Positions 1 to 14,163 of a stretch of 64,000 bases of DNA are shown here, in pieces. Position 1 is the stretch's first letter; the number at the start of each line of letters is the position of its first letter. The position numbers and the translations under genes are program-made. The notes beneath the pieces are model-generated. The model had not been told where the DNA came from and did not search any database. It saw nothing but the letters and a program-made list of their open reading frames with translations. Source of the stretch: Catellatospora bangladeshensis (lineage in GTDB: Bacteria > Actinomycetota > Actinomycetes > Mycobacteriales > Micromonosporaceae); assembly GCF_016862575.1 (NCBI RefSeq), contig NZ_BONF01000053.1, positions 1-64,000 of the forward strand. The letters run 5' to 3'.

Positions 1-3042
<3,042 letters not shown>

Positions 3043-3044
3043 GC

Positions 3045-6000
3045 TCAGAGTCCCCGTTCGTCGACGAGTAGTGCTTCCAGGTCGTCGAGTTCGGACTGGT
3101 CGATGGCGACCAGGTCCAGGTCCGACGGGGTGAGGCCGCCCGCGCCCGGATCGTCGGCGTGGGCGGCCAGGCCGTGCAGCGCCTGTGCCCACAGCTCGGC
3201 GAGTTCGGTGACGTCCTGGCCGTGGATGCGCGACGCCCACACCCACTCGGCGACCAGCTGGGGGCCGTCGGGGGTGTCGCGGACGTGCGCGTCGATCTCG
3301 ATCGCGTGGCCGAGCGGCTGCCCCGGGTGGGCGGCGTGGGTGAGTTCGTGGCCGGGCAGCAGCCGCCAGCCGTGGTGACCGGTGCCCGCGTCGAGCCGGC
3401 CCAGGTAGTTGAAGGCCAGCCCGGGGCGCGGCGCGTCGAGCCGGTCACGGAGCAGGCCGTAGCCGCTGCCGTTGCCCGGAACCTGGCGCAGCTGCTCCTT
3501 CACGGTCTTGAGCACCCGGCCCGCGGCGGGGCCACCGGCGGCGATCTCCGCCCAGTCCGCGCTGCCGGGCACGAGCCGGACCGGGTACTGCGCGGTGAAC
3601 CAGCCGACGGTGCGCGACAGGTCCAGGTCGGTGTCGTCGCGGCCGTGCCCCTCCAGTGCCAGGTGGACCGTGCCGCGGCCGGTCCATCTGGCGGCGGCCG
3701 GTGCCAGCGCGGCGAGCAGGACGTCGTCCGGGCCGCAGTGGAACAGCGCGGGCAGGCGGGTGAGCAGCGTGTCCACCGTGGCGCCGGTGAGCCGGACGGT
3801 GGTGCGGCCGGCGGTGCCGGCCACGTCCTTGTCCGGGTCGAGGGGCGCGGCGGCGGTATCGGCGACGATCCCGCGCCAGGCGTCCAGCTCGGCGGTGCGG
3901 TCGGCGGCGACCAGGCGCCGGGCGTACGTGCGGAACGAGACCGGCACCGGCGCCAGGTCGGCCCCGGCGGCGGCCGCGGCCAGGTCGGCGGCGAGCACCC
4001 GCCAGGAGACGCCGTCGACCGCGAGGTGGTGTACGACCAGGAGCAGGCGGCCGGGGTCGCCGTCGTGCCACACGGCCTGCAGCAGCACCCCGGCGGCGAC
4101 GTCGAGCCGGTCCCGGGCGTCCTCGACGGCGAGCTGGTCGACGGTGTCGACCCGGCGGATCAGCGACGCGGCGGCGACCGAGCCGGCCGGCATGATCTGC
4201 CAGCGGCGGGCCGCGACGTCGAACCGGGAGCGCAGCACGTGATGGGTGTCCAGCAGCTGCTGCAGGGCACCGGTCAGGGCGTCGGGCCGCAGCCCGGACG
4301 GCACCTCCAGCACGATCGCCTGGTGTACGGCGTCGAGCGGGCCGCCCGCGTCGAGCCAGCCGGTGACGATCGGCGTGAGCGGCACCTCGCCGATGCCCTC
4401 GGCGGCGGGCTCGGCCACGGTCCGTTCGGCTTCGACGGCGGCTGCGGCCAGCGCGGCGATGGTGCGGCCCTGGAACACGTCACGGGCGGTGAACTGCAGG
4501 CCCGCCGCCCGCGCCCGGCTGACCAGCTGGATCGCGACGATGCTGTCGCCGCCGAGTTCGAAGAAGCTGTCCTCGGGGCCGATCGACGGCACGCCCAGCA
4601 CCGCGGCGGCCAGCTCGCAGAGCAGGCGTTCGCGCTCGTCGCGGGGCGCCCGGCCGCCGCCGGACCCGAGGTCGGGCCGGGGCAGGGCCTTGCGGTCGAC
4701 CTTGCCGCTGGTGTTGAGGGGCAGCGTGTCCAGCACCACGAACGCGGCGGGCACCATGTGCTCGGGCAGCGCCGCCGCGGCTGCGGCACGGGCGGCGGCC
4801 GGCTCGACCGCGGCGTCGTCGCGGCGGGACAGGTACGCCACCAGCCGGCGGTCGCCGGGCCGGTCCTCGCGGACCACGACGACCGCGTCGGAGACGCCGG
4901 GCACCGCCCGCAGCGCCGCCTCGATCTCGCCGAGCTCGATGCGCTGCCCACGGATCTTCACCTGGTGGTCGCGGCGGCCCAGGAACTCCAGCTGCCCGTC
5001 GGGGGTCCAGCGGGCGTGGTCGCCGGTGCGGTACATGCGGGCGCCGGGTGCGGTCGCGAACGGGTCGGCGACGAACGTGGCGGCGGTGCGGCCGGTGTCG
5101 CCGAGGTAGCCGCGGCCCACACCGGTGCCGCCGACGTACAGCTCGCCGGGCACCCCGGCGGGCAGCGGGCGCAGCGCGGGGTTCAGCACGTACAGGCGGG
5201 TGTTGCGGACCGGCCGTCCGATGGGGACGACTCCGCCGTCGGCCACGTCGCCGTCGCGCAGCACCGCGTGGGTGACGTCGTCGGAGCATTCGGTCGGGCC
5301 GTACGCGTTCATCAGCGGGATCTGCGGATACCTGGCGAACCAGCGGCGGCACAGGTCGGCGGGCAGCGCCTCGCCGGTGACGACCAGCCAGCGCAGCTCG
5401 GGCAGCGCGACGGCGGGCAGGCCCGCGTCCCAGGCGTCCAGCGCGGCGCGCAGCAGCGAGGGCACCACCTCCAGGATGGTGACGGCGTGCGCGGCGGCCA
5501 GGCCGAACAGCTCCATCGGGTCGCGGGCGGCGTCCTCGTCGGCGACGTGCACCTGGCCGCCCACGATCAGCGCGGCCAGCATCTGCCATACCGAGATGTC
5601 GAAGGTGAGGGGCGCGTTGGCCACGATCCGGTCGGTGGCGGTGAGCCCGAGGTCGTCCACCTTGGCCAGCAGGTGGTTGAGCGCGCCGCGGTGGTGCACG
5701 AGGGCGCCCTTGGGCCGGCCGGTGGAGCCGGAGGTGAAGATGGCGTACGCGAGCCCGTCGGGGTCGGGCCGCCCGGCGGGGTCGGCGTCGCCGTCCAGGC
5801 CCGGACCGGGCACGACCGCGACCGGGTCGATGTCGGCCAGCAGCGCCGCGACCCGGTCGGCGGGGTTGGCGGGGTCGACCGGCACGTAGGCGGCGCCGGT
5901 CTTCAGCACGGCCAGCACCGTGGCGATCATGTCGGTGGAGCGGGGCAGCATGGTGGCCACGAACGTCTCGGGCCCGGCGCCGCGGGCGGCCAGCGCGCGG

Positions 6001-7493
6001 GCCAGCCGCTCGGCGCGGTCGTTCAGCTGCGCGTAGGTGGTCGTGGCGCCCGCGTCGACGACGGCGACCGCGTCGGGGGTCTGCGCGGCATGCCGTTCGA
6101 ACTGCTCGACCAGGGTGCCTTCGGGCAGCGGCCGGGGTGGGACGGCGCCGGTGCTCAGCACTCTGGCCTTCTCCACGGCGCCGATGGTGTCCAGCCGCCC
6201 GACCGGGCGGTCCGGGTCGCCGACCAGCGCGGTGAGGAAGACGGCGAAGCGCCGCCGGTGCTCGGCGAGCTCGGCCGTGGTGTACAGGCCGAGGTCGCCG
6301 TCGAAGTCGATGCGCAGCCCACCGGTGTCGGGCAGGCCGTAGATGTGCACGGCGAGCCCGTCGACGGGACCGTTGGTGAGGTTGTGGAACGTGGACGCCG
6401 CCGGGCCGAACTTCACGTCGAACGGGAACGACATGACGTTGATCTCGATGTTGAACAGGCCCCGGTCGTGCTCGAGCGCGCCGCGTTCGCGGCGGATGTC
6501 CTCGTAGCGGTAGCGCTGGTGCAGCAGTGCCTCGCGCATCTGCGCGCCGACGGACCGGGCGAGCTCGGCGAACGGCTGCTCCGGCCGCACGCTGACCCGC
6601 AGCGGCAGCACGTTGGACAGCATGCCTGGGGTACGCAGCAGCAGCTCGTTGTCGCGGGCCAGCACGGGCAGCGCGAACGTCAGCTCGGCCGCGCCGGTCA
6701 GGTGGTGCACGTAGGTGGCCAGGCCGGCGACGACGAGCGTGGTCCAGGGCACCCCGGCCGTCCTGGCGGCGGCGCGCAGCGCGTCGGTGGCGGCGTCGCT
6801 GAGCCTGCCGGTGGTGCGGAAGACCTGGCCGGTGGGCGCCGCCGACGAGGTGGACAGCGTGACCGGCTCGGGTGCGCCGTCCAGCAGCCCGGCCCAGTAG
6901 GCCCGGTCGGCCTCGTACCGGGGCGAGCCCCGGTAGGCGGCCTCGTCGGCGAGCAGCTCGGCGACCGTGCCCATGGTCGGCGCCGGGCAGGGGCGGCCGT
7001 TGACCAGCGCCGAGTAGATGACACCGACCCGGCGGGCGATGATCAGGCCGCTGTACCCGTCGGCGGCCAGGTGGTGGACGCGCTGGTACCACAGGTGGCG
7101 CTCGGGGCCCAGGCGCAGCAGCGCGCCGGTGCCCAGCGGCGGGCGGCCGAGGTCGACCGGTGCGGCCAGGTCCTCGTCCATCCACTGCCGGGCGGCCTGT
7201 TCGGGGTCGGGCCGGTCGCTCAGGTCGACGTCGTGCAGCGTCCAGTCGGACAGGTCGGCCAGGTGCTGGCGCACGGTCGTGTCGTGCTCGGTGAAGTAGA
7301 GCCGCAGGCTCTCCACCTCGGTGACGACCTGCGCCATCGCGCGGGCCATCAGGGCCCGGTCCAGCGGCCCGGCGATGTCGGTGTACTGGGCGACGCTGTA
7401 CTGCCGGCCGGCGTCGGCGAGCTGCTGGGCGAACCAGAGCCCGTGCTGCCCGGCGAGCAGCGGCAGGCCGCCGCCTTCGGCCCGGGTGTCCAT
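3045..7493 (-). CDS. NRPS, starter C-A-T-E module, probably diamino-acid specific
   Basis: First peptide synthetase, 1,482 residues, domains C-A-T-E. The N-terminal C domain (HHLAADG near residue 139) resembles the EntF-type starter C domain (LWYQRVHHL, later TNGPVDGL), a class that transfers an acyl or aryl group onto the first amino acid. The A domain has [11 protein letters not shown] near 586 and FDISVWQM near 630; pocket residues read D-I-W-E-V-T-A-D-D plus Lys. The acidic residue at position 278 suits an amine side chain, and the nearby sbnA/sbnB genes suggest 2,3-diaminopropionate; this assignment is inference. The carrier is LGGDS near 985. The last domain has HHLAVDG near 1156 and FNYLGR, which mark an epimerase. 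The ATG at 7493 shares one base with the MbtH stop (TGATG). A longer in-frame start at 7640 would run through the mbtH gene and is unlikely. Confidence 0.94.
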   Translation of the reverse strand: MDTRAEGGGLPLLAGQHGLWFAQQLADAGRQYSVAQYTDIAGPLDRALMARAMAQVVTEVESLRLYFTEHDTTVRQHLADLSDWTLHDVDLSDRPDPEQAARQWMDEDLAAPVDLGRPPLGTGALLRLGPERHLWYQRVHHLAADGYSGLIIARRVGVIYSALVNGRPCPAPTMGTVAELLADEAAYRGSPRYEADRAYWAGLLDGAPEPVTLSTSSAAPTGQVFRTTGRLSDAATDALRAAARTAGVPWTTLVVAGLATYVHHLTGAAELTFALPVLARDNELLLRTPGMLSNVLPLRVSVRPEQPFAELARSVGAQMREALLHQRYRYEDIRRERGALEHDRGLFNIEINVMSFPFDVKFGPAASTFHNLTNGPVDGLAVHIYGLPDTGGLRIDFDGDLGLYTTAELAEHRRRFAVFLTALVGDPDRPVGRLDTIGAVEKARVLSTGAVPPRPLPEGTLVEQFERHAAQTPDAVAVVDAGATTTYAQLNDRAERLARALAARGAGPETFVATMLPRSTDMIATVLAVLKTGAAYVPVDPANPADRVAALLADIDPVAVVPGPGLDGDADPAGRPDPDGLAYAIFTSGSTGRPKGALVHHRGALNHLLAKVDDLGLTATDRIVANAPLTFDISVWQMLAALIVGGQVHVADEDAARDPMELFGLAAAHAVTILEVVPSLLRAALDAWDAGLPAVALPELRWLVVTGEALPADLCRRWFARYPQIPLMNAYGPTECSDDVTHAVLRDGDVADGGVVPIGRPVRNTRLYVLNPALRPLPAGVPGELYVGGTGVGRGYLGDTGRTAATFVADPFATAPGARMYRTGDHARWTPDGQLEFLGRRDHQVKIRGQRIELGEIEAALRAVPGVSDAVVVVREDRPGDRRLVAYLSRRDDAAVEPAAARAAAAAALPEHMVPAAFVVLDTLPLNTSGKVDRKALPRPDLGSGGGRAPRDERERLLCELAAAVLGVPSIGPEDSFFELGGDSIVAIQLVSRARAAGLQFTARDVFQGRTIAALAAAAVEAERTVAEPAAEGIGEVPLTPIVTGWLDAGGPLDAVHQAIVLEVPSGLRPDALTGALQQLLDTHHVLRSRFDVAARRWQIMPAGSVAAASLIRRVDTVDQLAVEDARDRLDVAAGVLLQAVWHDGDPGRLLLVVHHLAVDGVSWRVLAADLAAAAAGADLAPVPVSFRTYARRLVAADRTAELDAWRGIVADTAAAPLDPDKDVAGTAGRTTVRLTGATVDTLLTRLPALFHCGPDDVLLAALAPAAARWTGRGTVHLALEGHGRDDTDLDLSRTVGWFTAQYPVRLVPGSADWAEIAAGGPAAGRVLKTVKEQLRQVPGNGSGYGLLRDRLDAPRPGLAFNYLGRLDAGTGHHGWRLLPGHELTHAAHPGQPLGHAIEIDAHVRDTPDGPQLVAEWVWASRIHGQDVTELAELWAQALHGLAAHADDPGAGGLTPSDLDLVAIDQSELDDLEALLVDERGL

Positions 7494-7711
7494 CAGGCCT
7501 GCTGCTCGGCCATGCGCCGGGCCAGGCTGGCCGGGCGCATGTCGGTCCAGTGCTGCTCGATGTGGTCGAGGCAGTCCTGCCGCGGCGCGGGGCCGAAGAC
7601 GGTGCGCCACCCGGCCGGCACGTCGGCGAACGCGGGCCACAGCGAGTGCTGGTTCTCGTCGTTCACCAGCACCAGGAAGGTGCCGTTGTCGTCGTCGAAG
7701 GGGTTGCTCAT
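7493..7711 (-). CDS. MbtH-like NRPS accessory protein
   Basis: 72 residues, the usual size of MbtH proteins, which bind adenylation domains and support their folding and activity. The family signature is visible: [20 protein letters not shown] at the start, then SLWP, a PAGW element, and the closing WTDMRPASL. It is preceded by GGAGAA a few bases before the ATG at 7711, and its stop shares one base with the start of the NRPS downstream. It probably partners the A domains of the two synthetases encoded just downstream. Confidence 0.96.
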   Translation of the reverse strand: MSNPFDDDNGTFLVLVNDENQHSLWPAFADVPAGWRTVFGPAPRQDCLDHIEQHWTDMRPASLARRMAEQQA

Positions 7712-7743
7712 CTGGGTTCTCCGATCCGGGTACGGGCCGCGGC

Positions 7744-9303
7744 TCAGCCGACGGGGATGACGCGGTAGGCGGTCGCGGGCTGCGGCAGCCGGACCCCGGC
7801 GAGCCGCAGCTGGTGGACGCGGGCAGCGACGGCCGCGCCCCGCAGCAGGTGGTGGGACACGTCGACGACGGAGCGGTTCTCGGGTGCGGCGAGGTAGGTG
7901 CCGGCCGCCCACTGGTTGAACGCGCCCATGGCGGGGCCGCACCAGATCTGGTAGTCGACGGTCCGCTCGGTGTCGCCGGTGGACGCCCACCGCGACGACA
8001 GCCCGAGATACCAGCGGAACAGCAGCGCCATGCGCCGCCGCGGGTCGGCCTGGGCGGCTTCGAGCTGGGCGGGGTCGCGGTGGGTGAAGAACTCGACGAC
8101 GTCCTCCCAGACGTCGGCGATCGTGCGGCGCAGCACGACGGTCTCCAGCCACTCGCGCTCCTCGGCCGGCAGCGCCTCGAGGCTGTCGTAGCGCTCGTAG
8201 CAGCGGTGCAGGCGCCCGGCCCGCTGGGCGAACATGGTGCCGCGTTTGAGCACCTGCACCCGCGAGCCGAACTCGAACATGTCCGCCGACGGGGCCAGGC
8301 CCACGTCGGCGATGCCGGCGGCGGCGAGCATGCGGCGGGCCTGGGCGGAGGTGCCCGCCTCGCGGCAGGCCTGGTTGACCGAGCCGGTCACGACGTAGTC
8401 GGCGCCCAGGGCGAACGCGGCATGCACGGCGGCCGGGGTGCCGATCCCGCCGGCCGCACCGAGCCGCACCGGGCCGAGGTGGGGGTGGCGCTGGCGCAGC
8501 GCGTCGCGGAGCCCGGCCAGCGCCGGGAGCAGCACGGCGAGCGGGCGGCCGTCGGTGTGCCCGCCGGAGTCGGCCTCCACGGTGACGTCGTCGGCCATGG
8601 GCGCGTACGCCGCGAGGGCGGCCTGCTCGGCGCTGATCAGCCCGGCGTCGGCCAGGGCGGTGACGATCGCCGGGTCGGCCGGGGTGAGGAAGCGCTCGGC
8701 GACCTCGGGCCGGGACACCTTGGCGATGACACGGTTGGCGGCGGCCACGGTGCCGTCGGGTCGGCGGTGCAGGCCGGCCAGGCGGTAGTGGACGAGCGGC
8801 GCGGTCAGGTTCATGAACGCCGACGCCTCGACGCAGCGCACGCCGTGGCGCAGGCACAGGTCGACCACGGCGCGTTCCACGGCGGGCTCGTGCGGGGCAT
8901 GCAGCAGGTTCACCGCGTAGGGCAGGCCCGCCGCGTGGGCGGCGAGGTGGTGCAGGGCCTGCTCGATGCGGCTGGGCGCGACGCCGCCGGAGCCGTACGC
9001 GGCGAGGTAGCCGTGGCGGGCCATGGCCGTGACGAGTTCGGGCGAGCCGATGCCGCCGGCCATCGCGCCTGCCATCAGCGCGTACGTGACGCCGTGGGCG
9101 GTGCGGAAGCCCGGGTCGCCCAGCCGGGTGGCGGGCAGCGGGGCCAGCGACAGCACCGGCCGCGCGCCGCGCGCGGGCAGGACGTGGGTGAGCGCGACGC
9201 CGGCCGGGGTCTGCACCACGTGGCAGGGCAGCTCGACGGCGTTGAGGACCTCGTTGATGCCGGCCGGGTCGGTGCGCGGGCCGGACAGCGCCGGGGCGGT
9301 CAT
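7744..9303 (-). CDS. PfaD-like enoyl reductase of a PUFA-type synthase
   Basis: 519 residues resembling the PfaD / 2-nitropropane-dioxygenase-like flavin reductases that act in trans on polyunsaturated-fatty-acid and related polyketide synthases, reducing the enoyl intermediate on the acyl carrier. Seen: a TIM-barrel pattern with [27 protein letters not shown], the glycine-rich [30 protein letters not shown], and the C-terminal PfaD-specific part ([17 protein letters not shown], then [12 protein letters not shown]). The ATG at 9303 overlaps the stop of the dehydratase gene as ATGA. It is separated by 32 bases from mbtH downstream and lies in the same operon as the PfaA-like and dehydratase genes, so it is the likely enoyl reductase of that synthase. 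Confidence 0.92.
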   Translation of the reverse strand: MTAPALSGPRTDPAGINEVLNAVELPCHVVQTPAGVALTHVLPARGARPVLSLAPLPATRLGDPGFRTAHGVTYALMAGAMAGGIGSPELVTAMARHGYLAAYGSGGVAPSRIEQALHHLAAHAAGLPYAVNLLHAPHEPAVERAVVDLCLRHGVRCVEASAFMNLTAPLVHYRLAGLHRRPDGTVAAANRVIAKVSRPEVAERFLTPADPAIVTALADAGLISAEQAALAAYAPMADDVTVEADSGGHTDGRPLAVLLPALAGLRDALRQRHPHLGPVRLGAAGGIGTPAAVHAAFALGADYVVTGSVNQACREAGTSAQARRMLAAAGIADVGLAPSADMFEFGSRVQVLKRGTMFAQRAGRLHRCYERYDSLEALPAEEREWLETVVLRRTIADVWEDVVEFFTHRDPAQLEAAQADPRRRMALLFRWYLGLSSRWASTGDTERTVDYQIWCGPAMGAFNQWAAGTYLAAPENRSVVDVSHHLLRGAAVAARVHQLRLAGVRLPQPATAYRVIPVG

Positions 9304-11957
9304 GCGGCACCGTCCGGGCGCACCGCGAGCGCGACGCCGCTGACCTCGTAGATGCGCAGGCCGCGTTTCCACACGTTCGCGTCGGCGACGACGACCAGGC
9401 CGGCGTCGTCGCGCCGGACGTCGCTGACGTGCAGGTCGAAGAGCATCTCCGGGTCCTCCCGCAGGATCTGGCCGCGGTATCGCCACGTCATCGGGACGCC
9501 GGCCGGGCGGACGAAACGGGCCGGGCCGAGGCCGTCGGTCAGGCCGCTGCGCATCACGTACACCTGCAGGGCCTGCAGGATCGCCTCGACGCCGAGCGAG
9601 CCGGGCATCACCGGGTCCAGGTAGAAGTGCCGGGCGAAGTACCAGTCGGCGGGGTCGATGCGGCGGCGGGCCAGCACGTAGCCGCGGCCGTGCGTGCCGC
9701 CGCCGGGGACCAGGACCGCGTCGTCGATCAGGGCGAGGCGGCCGTGGCCCAGGTGCAGGCCGTCGCCGTCACGCGGCCGCCGCCAGCCGGGGTCGCCCGC
9801 GATGTCGATGCGCTGCGCTTCGGCAGCCGGGTGGGCGTCCAGCCACGGCGGGACGAGGCGGCCGCCGTCGAGGCCGGTCTGGTTGGCCAGCGCCGCGTCG
9901 TTGAAGTAGCCGAACAGCGACTGCCCCTGGTAGAACGGCTCGCCGTCGACGGTCAGGGTGTAGGCGAGGTCCTGCAGGATGACCCCGGCCAGCCGCTGGG
10001 TGGACAGCAGCGTGGACTTGTGGCGCACGGTGCGCCCGCGCAGGTCGACGTCGCGCAGGACGGTGGCGGTGCCGTTGAGGTTGCGGATCGAGTAGGTCTC
10101 CTGCGGGTCGCCGAGGATCGAGCCCAGGTACGCGGTGGTGAGCGCGGCGGCCTGCAGCGAGGTCTCCATGAGCACGCAGTTGGGCATGTCGGCGGTCCCG
10201 GACTCGTGGTAGTACCAGGAGTCCGGTGCGGAGTCGTACTCGGACACCATGCGGGCGCCGTCGGTGACGGCGTCGCGGGAGCCCTCCAGCGACATGATCC
10301 GGTCGACGTACTTGAAGTCGCCGTTGGCGCCGCGCGGGCTGCGCCGCCCGTCGTAGACGGCGAACTCGGGGCCCATCCCGGTGGGCAGGTCGCCCAGGCA
10401 GATGTGCGCCAGGTGGAACTCGTTGACCAGCGACGGGTCACCGGCGGCGTTGTGTCTGCCGAGGAAGCGGACCGGGCGGCCTCCTGCCTCGGGCCGGTAG
10501 GCGGTGCCGGGGCGCTCGCGCACCTGCAGCGCGAAGTCGTGGATCCGCACCACCGCCCGGTCGCCGTCGTAGCAGGTGATGTCGGCGACGACGGTGGGGC
10601 GCGGGAGCAGGTCGATGTCGGTGACCTCGGCGACGTAGCGCAGCCGGGACGACGCCGGGGTCACCTGGCCGCGCATGGTCAGGGTGCCGGGACGGCCCGC
10701 GACCGGCTGGAACTCCGCGTCGGGGAAGACCAGGTGCAGGCCCAGGAACATGGCGTACGTCTGCAGGACCTGGGCGGCCCCCTCGACGATGAGCGAGCCG
10801 GGCAGCAGCGGGTCGCCGGGGAAGTGGCAGGCGAAGTACCAGTCGTCAGGGCTGATCCGCTGCACGGCCTCGATCCGGCCGAGTTGGCGCGGGCCGCCGG
10901 TGCGGTCGATCCCGGTGACCTCGTCGAGCACCAGCAGCCGGCCGTGGGGCAGCCGGATTGCCGGGTTCAGGCGCTCGGCGCCGGTGCCCTGCCGCCAGGC
11001 TGGGCCGAACACCTGCGCGCACTCCCCCGCGGCGAGCTGTTCGAGCGCGGCGCGGTCCAGCCGGGTGCGGTCGGTGCGGGCCAGCGGCTTGAACCAGCCG
11101 GGGGTCATGGCCCCGGTGCGTCTGCGGTCGGCGGGTGAGCTGACGATTCCCCCGGCGGCGTCCAGCGCCTCCCGGGTGAAGAAGCCGGCGCGGGCGCCGT
11201 GCAGGGAGAAGACCGGCTGGTCGCCCGCGTGGCAGGTGGTCCGGAAGGCGAAGACCAGGTTGTCGCCCAGCGCGGTGAAGCTCTCGATCTCGGTGTCGTA
11301 GCGCAGGGTCTGCCCGGTGCGCGGCCGCGGCCCGTGGAACACGGCCTCGCCGCCGAGCAGCCGGAAGAAGCGCTCGGCCGGGCGGTCCAGGTCCACGCCG
11401 AGGTACGCGGCCAGCAGCATGCAGCTCTGCCCGGCCTCGGTGGCCAGGCCGATCGAGACGTCGCCGTCGACGGCGAACCAGGCGTCGTGCGGGATGTCGT
11501 ACTCGACGGTGATCGCTGCCGGCCCGAACTCGCCGGTCGTGCCCTCCAGCCGGGTGACGCGGGAGGCGAACAGGAACGGCGGCGCGGGCAGCCTGGTCCG
11601 GCCGGGCAGCTCGTCGACCGGTGCGAACCGGGGGCCGAAGACGTTGGCGGCCTTGCCCGTGGCGAACTCCAGCAGGTCGGCCTCGTCGAGGATCGGCCGC
11701 CCGGCGGCAGGACCGGACGCGGCGACCGGACCGGACGCGCTGGTGGGACCGGATGCGGCGGCTGGACCGGATGCGGCGGCTTCCAGTTCGCGCAGGACCC
11801 GTTCCTGCACCGCGTGGTGGGCGCTGATCGCGGCCAAGTGGGCGCGCGCGACAGCGGCGCCGAGCCGCCCGGCGGCCGGGACCGCGGGCCGGTGTGCGTA
11901 TGCGACGTCCTCGTCGAGGACGATGGTCTCACCGTTGGGGGGCATGTCCGTCCTCAT
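9300..11957 (-). CDS. PfaC-like multi-hot-dog dehydratase protein, no KS
   Basis: 885 residues with two FabA/PfaC-type dehydratase units, each built of paired hot-dog folds. The active-site-type motifs are [12 protein letters not shown] near residue 380 and [16 protein letters not shown] near 780. Each is preceded by a partner fold with an EYD..(D/H)(A/S)W element ([27 protein letters not shown]). PfaC of marine PUFA synthases carries KS and chain-length-factor domains ahead of its DH pair; none is present here. A low-complexity A-S-G-P linker lies near residues 60-85. The likely role is dehydration (and possibly isomerisation) of beta-hydroxyacyl chains on the PfaA-like carrier. The ATG at 11957 overlaps the upstream stop as ATGA; ATG at 11945 is an alternative start. 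Confidence 0.9.
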   Translation of the reverse strand: MRTDMPPNGETIVLDEDVAYAHRPAVPAAGRLGAAVARAHLAAISAHHAVQERVLRELEAAASGPAAASGPTSASGPVAASGPAAGRPILDEADLLEFATGKAANVFGPRFAPVDELPGRTRLPAPPFLFASRVTRLEGTTGEFGPAAITVEYDIPHDAWFAVDGDVSIGLATEAGQSCMLLAAYLGVDLDRPAERFFRLLGGEAVFHGPRPRTGQTLRYDTEIESFTALGDNLVFAFRTTCHAGDQPVFSLHGARAGFFTREALDAAGGIVSSPADRRRTGAMTPGWFKPLARTDRTRLDRAALEQLAAGECAQVFGPAWRQGTGAERLNPAIRLPHGRLLVLDEVTGIDRTGGPRQLGRIEAVQRISPDDWYFACHFPGDPLLPGSLIVEGAAQVLQTYAMFLGLHLVFPDAEFQPVAGRPGTLTMRGQVTPASSRLRYVAEVTDIDLLPRPTVVADITCYDGDRAVVRIHDFALQVRERPGTAYRPEAGGRPVRFLGRHNAAGDPSLVNEFHLAHICLGDLPTGMGPEFAVYDGRRSPRGANGDFKYVDRIMSLEGSRDAVTDGARMVSEYDSAPDSWYYHESGTADMPNCVLMETSLQAAALTTAYLGSILGDPQETYSIRNLNGTATVLRDVDLRGRTVRHKSTLLSTQRLAGVILQDLAYTLTVDGEPFYQGQSLFGYFNDAALANQTGLDGGRLVPPWLDAHPAAEAQRIDIAGDPGWRRPRDGDGLHLGHGRLALIDDAVLVPGGGTHGRGYVLARRRIDPADWYFARHFYLDPVMPGSLGVEAILQALQVYVMRSGLTDGLGPARFVRPAGVPMTWRYRGQILREDPEMLFDLHVSDVRRDDAGLVVVADANVWKRGLRIYEVSGVALAVRPDGAA

Positions 11958-14104
11958 CGGGCGCTCACCCGGAACTTGTCGTTGAGCGCCGCCGCGCCGA
12001 CGGCTTCGAGGTCGTCGAAGACGGCGAGCACGGTGCCGTCCTCGGCGCAGGCGACGAGGGTGGCGCGGTGGACGCTGCCTTCGGACACGACGTTCTCGAC
12101 GATCGCGTAGAACGGGGTGTCGTCGGGCAGCCGGTGGTAGAGCCGGAATCCGGCGGCGCGGCTGGGCAGGCTGCTCACGCCGTGGTGGCGGCGGACCCAT
12201 ACGGACAGGCTCTGCAGCAGCAGGTCCAGCAGGGCGGGCTGGTAGCCGGCGGTGCCGTAAGCGCCGCCGCCGAGGCCGGGATCGCGCAGGCGGCAGGCCG
12301 TGATCAGGCCGGTGTCGCCGTCGGCGAGCAGCCGGCGGATGCCCTGCAGCGCCGGGCCGTGGAACAGGGTCCCGTCGGTGTAGACGTCGATCGCTTCGCC
12401 GCCGTCGAGCGGGGGCAGCCCGTGCCGGGCCGGTGCCGCCTCGGGTGGTGCGGTCAGCAGTTCCGCCCGGTAGCGCGGGCGCCCGCTCTCGTCGCGGACC
12501 GTGACCTGGGTGCCGCCGTCGGCCGCGGTGGTCTCGAAGCGCAGCTCGGCCGGGCCGGATTCGCCGAGGACCACGCCGCGGTAGACGACGATCTGCCGGG
12601 CGGCGCGTGCCGTGGGATCGGCGACGTTGAGCATGGCGCCGAGCGCGCCGGTCATCGGCAGGACCGGCTTGCCGTCGATGGCGTGGGCGAGGACCGCGGG
12701 GTCGGCGGACAGCGGCGCCAGGCTGCGGTCGACCGGCCCGCCGGTGGGTCCGGCGGGCGCGGGGCCGGTCAGCGGCGCGTCCGGTCCGACGATGACGAGC
12801 TGGTCGGCGGCGGGGGCGATCATCCGGTCGGTGAAGACGCGCACGCCCTCGTCGACGGGGATCAGGGGCACGCCGCGTTCGGTGAACAGGCGCGCCAGTT
12901 CCGGGGTGACCATGCCACCGGCCCACGCGCCCCAGTTCAGCGCGACGGTGTGGATGCCGTCGCGGGTGCGGTGCAGGGCCGCGGCGAGCCGGTTCAGCGC
13001 CTCGTTGGCCATGGCGTAGTCGGCCTGGCCGGCGTTGCCCCGCCAGCCGGCGATGGACGAGAACGCGGCGACGTGGCGCAGCCGGTCCAGGTCGAGCGCG
13101 GCGAGCACCGCGAACCAGCCGTGCACCTTCGGGGCGAGCACGCGGGCGGCGTCGTCGGGTGCCTTGTCGGCGATGCGCTGGTCGGCGAGCACGCCCGCGC
13201 CGTGTACGAACCCGGTGATGCGGTCGCGGTGGGGTGCCAGGGCGGCCCGCACCGACTCGGTGTCGGCGACGTCGGCGACGGCGTACTCGGCGGCGGCCCC
13301 GGTGGCCCGGATCGCGGCGAGCGTCGCCCGGACCTCGCGGGCGGCGGCCAGGCCGCGGAACTCTGCCTCCACCTCGCGCGGGGTCGGCTGCTGCCCGGCC
13401 GCGCGGCGCTGGGCGACGATCGCGGCCCGCAGCCGGTCGTCGGGGATGCCGTGCGCCCAGTCCGGTTCGTCCGGCAGCGGGCTGCGGCCGAGCAGGATCA
13501 GGCCGCAGCCGGTGCGTTCGGCCAGCGCGGTGGCGCAGTGGGCGGTGATGCCGCGGCCGCCGCCGGTGACCACCATCAGGTCGTCCGGGCCGACCGCCGA
13601 CCCCGCGGCGGGCGGGGCCGCCAGGGGTGTGCTGGTCAGCGTGCGCCGACGGCCGTCGCGGTGGGCGACCTGGGGCAGGTCGCGGCGCGGGTCGGCGAGT
13701 TCGGCGAGCACCAGCTCGGCGCAGTCGTCGGCGGTGATGTCGGGGGCGATGTCCAGCGCGCGGCAGAACAGCTCCGGCGCCTCGATCGCGAGGGTCTTGA
13801 CCAGGCCGGTGACGGCGCCGAGCACGGCCGCCGGGCCGTCGGCATCCTCAAGGCCGAACGCCCCGTCCAGCCGGGTGAGCGTGACGAACGCCGCCCGCCC
13901 GCCGGCCCGCTCCAGCACCGGCTGGTAGCGCCCGGCGAGGGCGAGCGTGTCGGCGAGCACGCCGGTGGCTTCCTGCGGGTCGGCGGCCATGGCGGGCAGC
14001 TCGACGAGCACCAGCCGCAGCTGGTCGACGTCGGCGGGCTCCGTATGCACGTGCCAGCCGCTGTCGCGCAGCTGCCGGGCGATGGTGCCGTCGCCGCCCA
14101 GCAC
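11954..14104 (-). CDS. PfaA-like KR-DH part, in -1 frame to the KS-AT-ACP part
   Basis: 716 residues from a GTG at 14104. The first ~180 residues match the structural half of a type I ketoreductase (opening LGGDGTIARQLRDSGW). They are followed by the catalytic KR with the Rossmann motif VVTGGGRGITAHCA, AAFSSIAGWRGNAGQADYAMAN (Ser/Tyr/Asn residues), and then a hot-dog dehydratase-type domain (LPMTGALGAM, YTDGTLFHGPALQG). In PfaA-type synthases these domains belong to the same chain as KS-AT-ACP. The frame stays open upstream of the GTG and past the stop of the KS-AT-ACP gene at 14164. It reads VVEQRAGRLIDLPPPDRL, which looks like the normal ACP-to-KR linker, and the GTG has only a weak AGG ahead of it. 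The true product may therefore be a frameshift fusion of about 2,027 residues. Confidence 0.85.
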   Translation of the reverse strand: MLGGDGTIARQLRDSGWHVHTEPADVDQLRLVLVELPAMAADPQEATGVLADTLALAGRYQPVLERAGGRAAFVTLTRLDGAFGLEDADGPAAVLGAVTGLVKTLAIEAPELFCRALDIAPDITADDCAELVLAELADPRRDLPQVAHRDGRRRTLTSTPLAAPPAAGSAVGPDDLMVVTGGGRGITAHCATALAERTGCGLILLGRSPLPDEPDWAHGIPDDRLRAAIVAQRRAAGQQPTPREVEAEFRGLAAAREVRATLAAIRATGAAAEYAVADVADTESVRAALAPHRDRITGFVHGAGVLADQRIADKAPDDAARVLAPKVHGWFAVLAALDLDRLRHVAAFSSIAGWRGNAGQADYAMANEALNRLAAALHRTRDGIHTVALNWGAWAGGMVTPELARLFTERGVPLIPVDEGVRVFTDRMIAPAADQLVIVGPDAPLTGPAPAGPTGGPVDRSLAPLSADPAVLAHAIDGKPVLPMTGALGAMLNVADPTARAARQIVVYRGVVLGESGPAELRFETTAADGGTQVTVRDESGRPRYRAELLTAPPEAAPARHGLPPLDGGEAIDVYTDGTLFHGPALQGIRRLLADGDTGLITACRLRDPGLGGGAYGTAGYQPALLDLLLQSLSVWVRRHHGVSSLPSRAAGFRLYHRLPDDTPFYAIVENVVSEGSVHRATLVACAEDGTVLAVFDDLEAVGAAALNDKFRVSAR

Positions 14105-14163
14105 CAGCGCCTGCGGGTCGGTGCCGTAGGCGGCGGCGAGCCGGTCCGGTGGGGGGAGGTCGA

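Noticed and set aside
3159-7760. 1,533-residue plus-strand open frame
   Set aside because: Opposite strand of the C-A-T-E NRPS; no domain motifs and repetitive Gly/Val/Arg/Gln composition.
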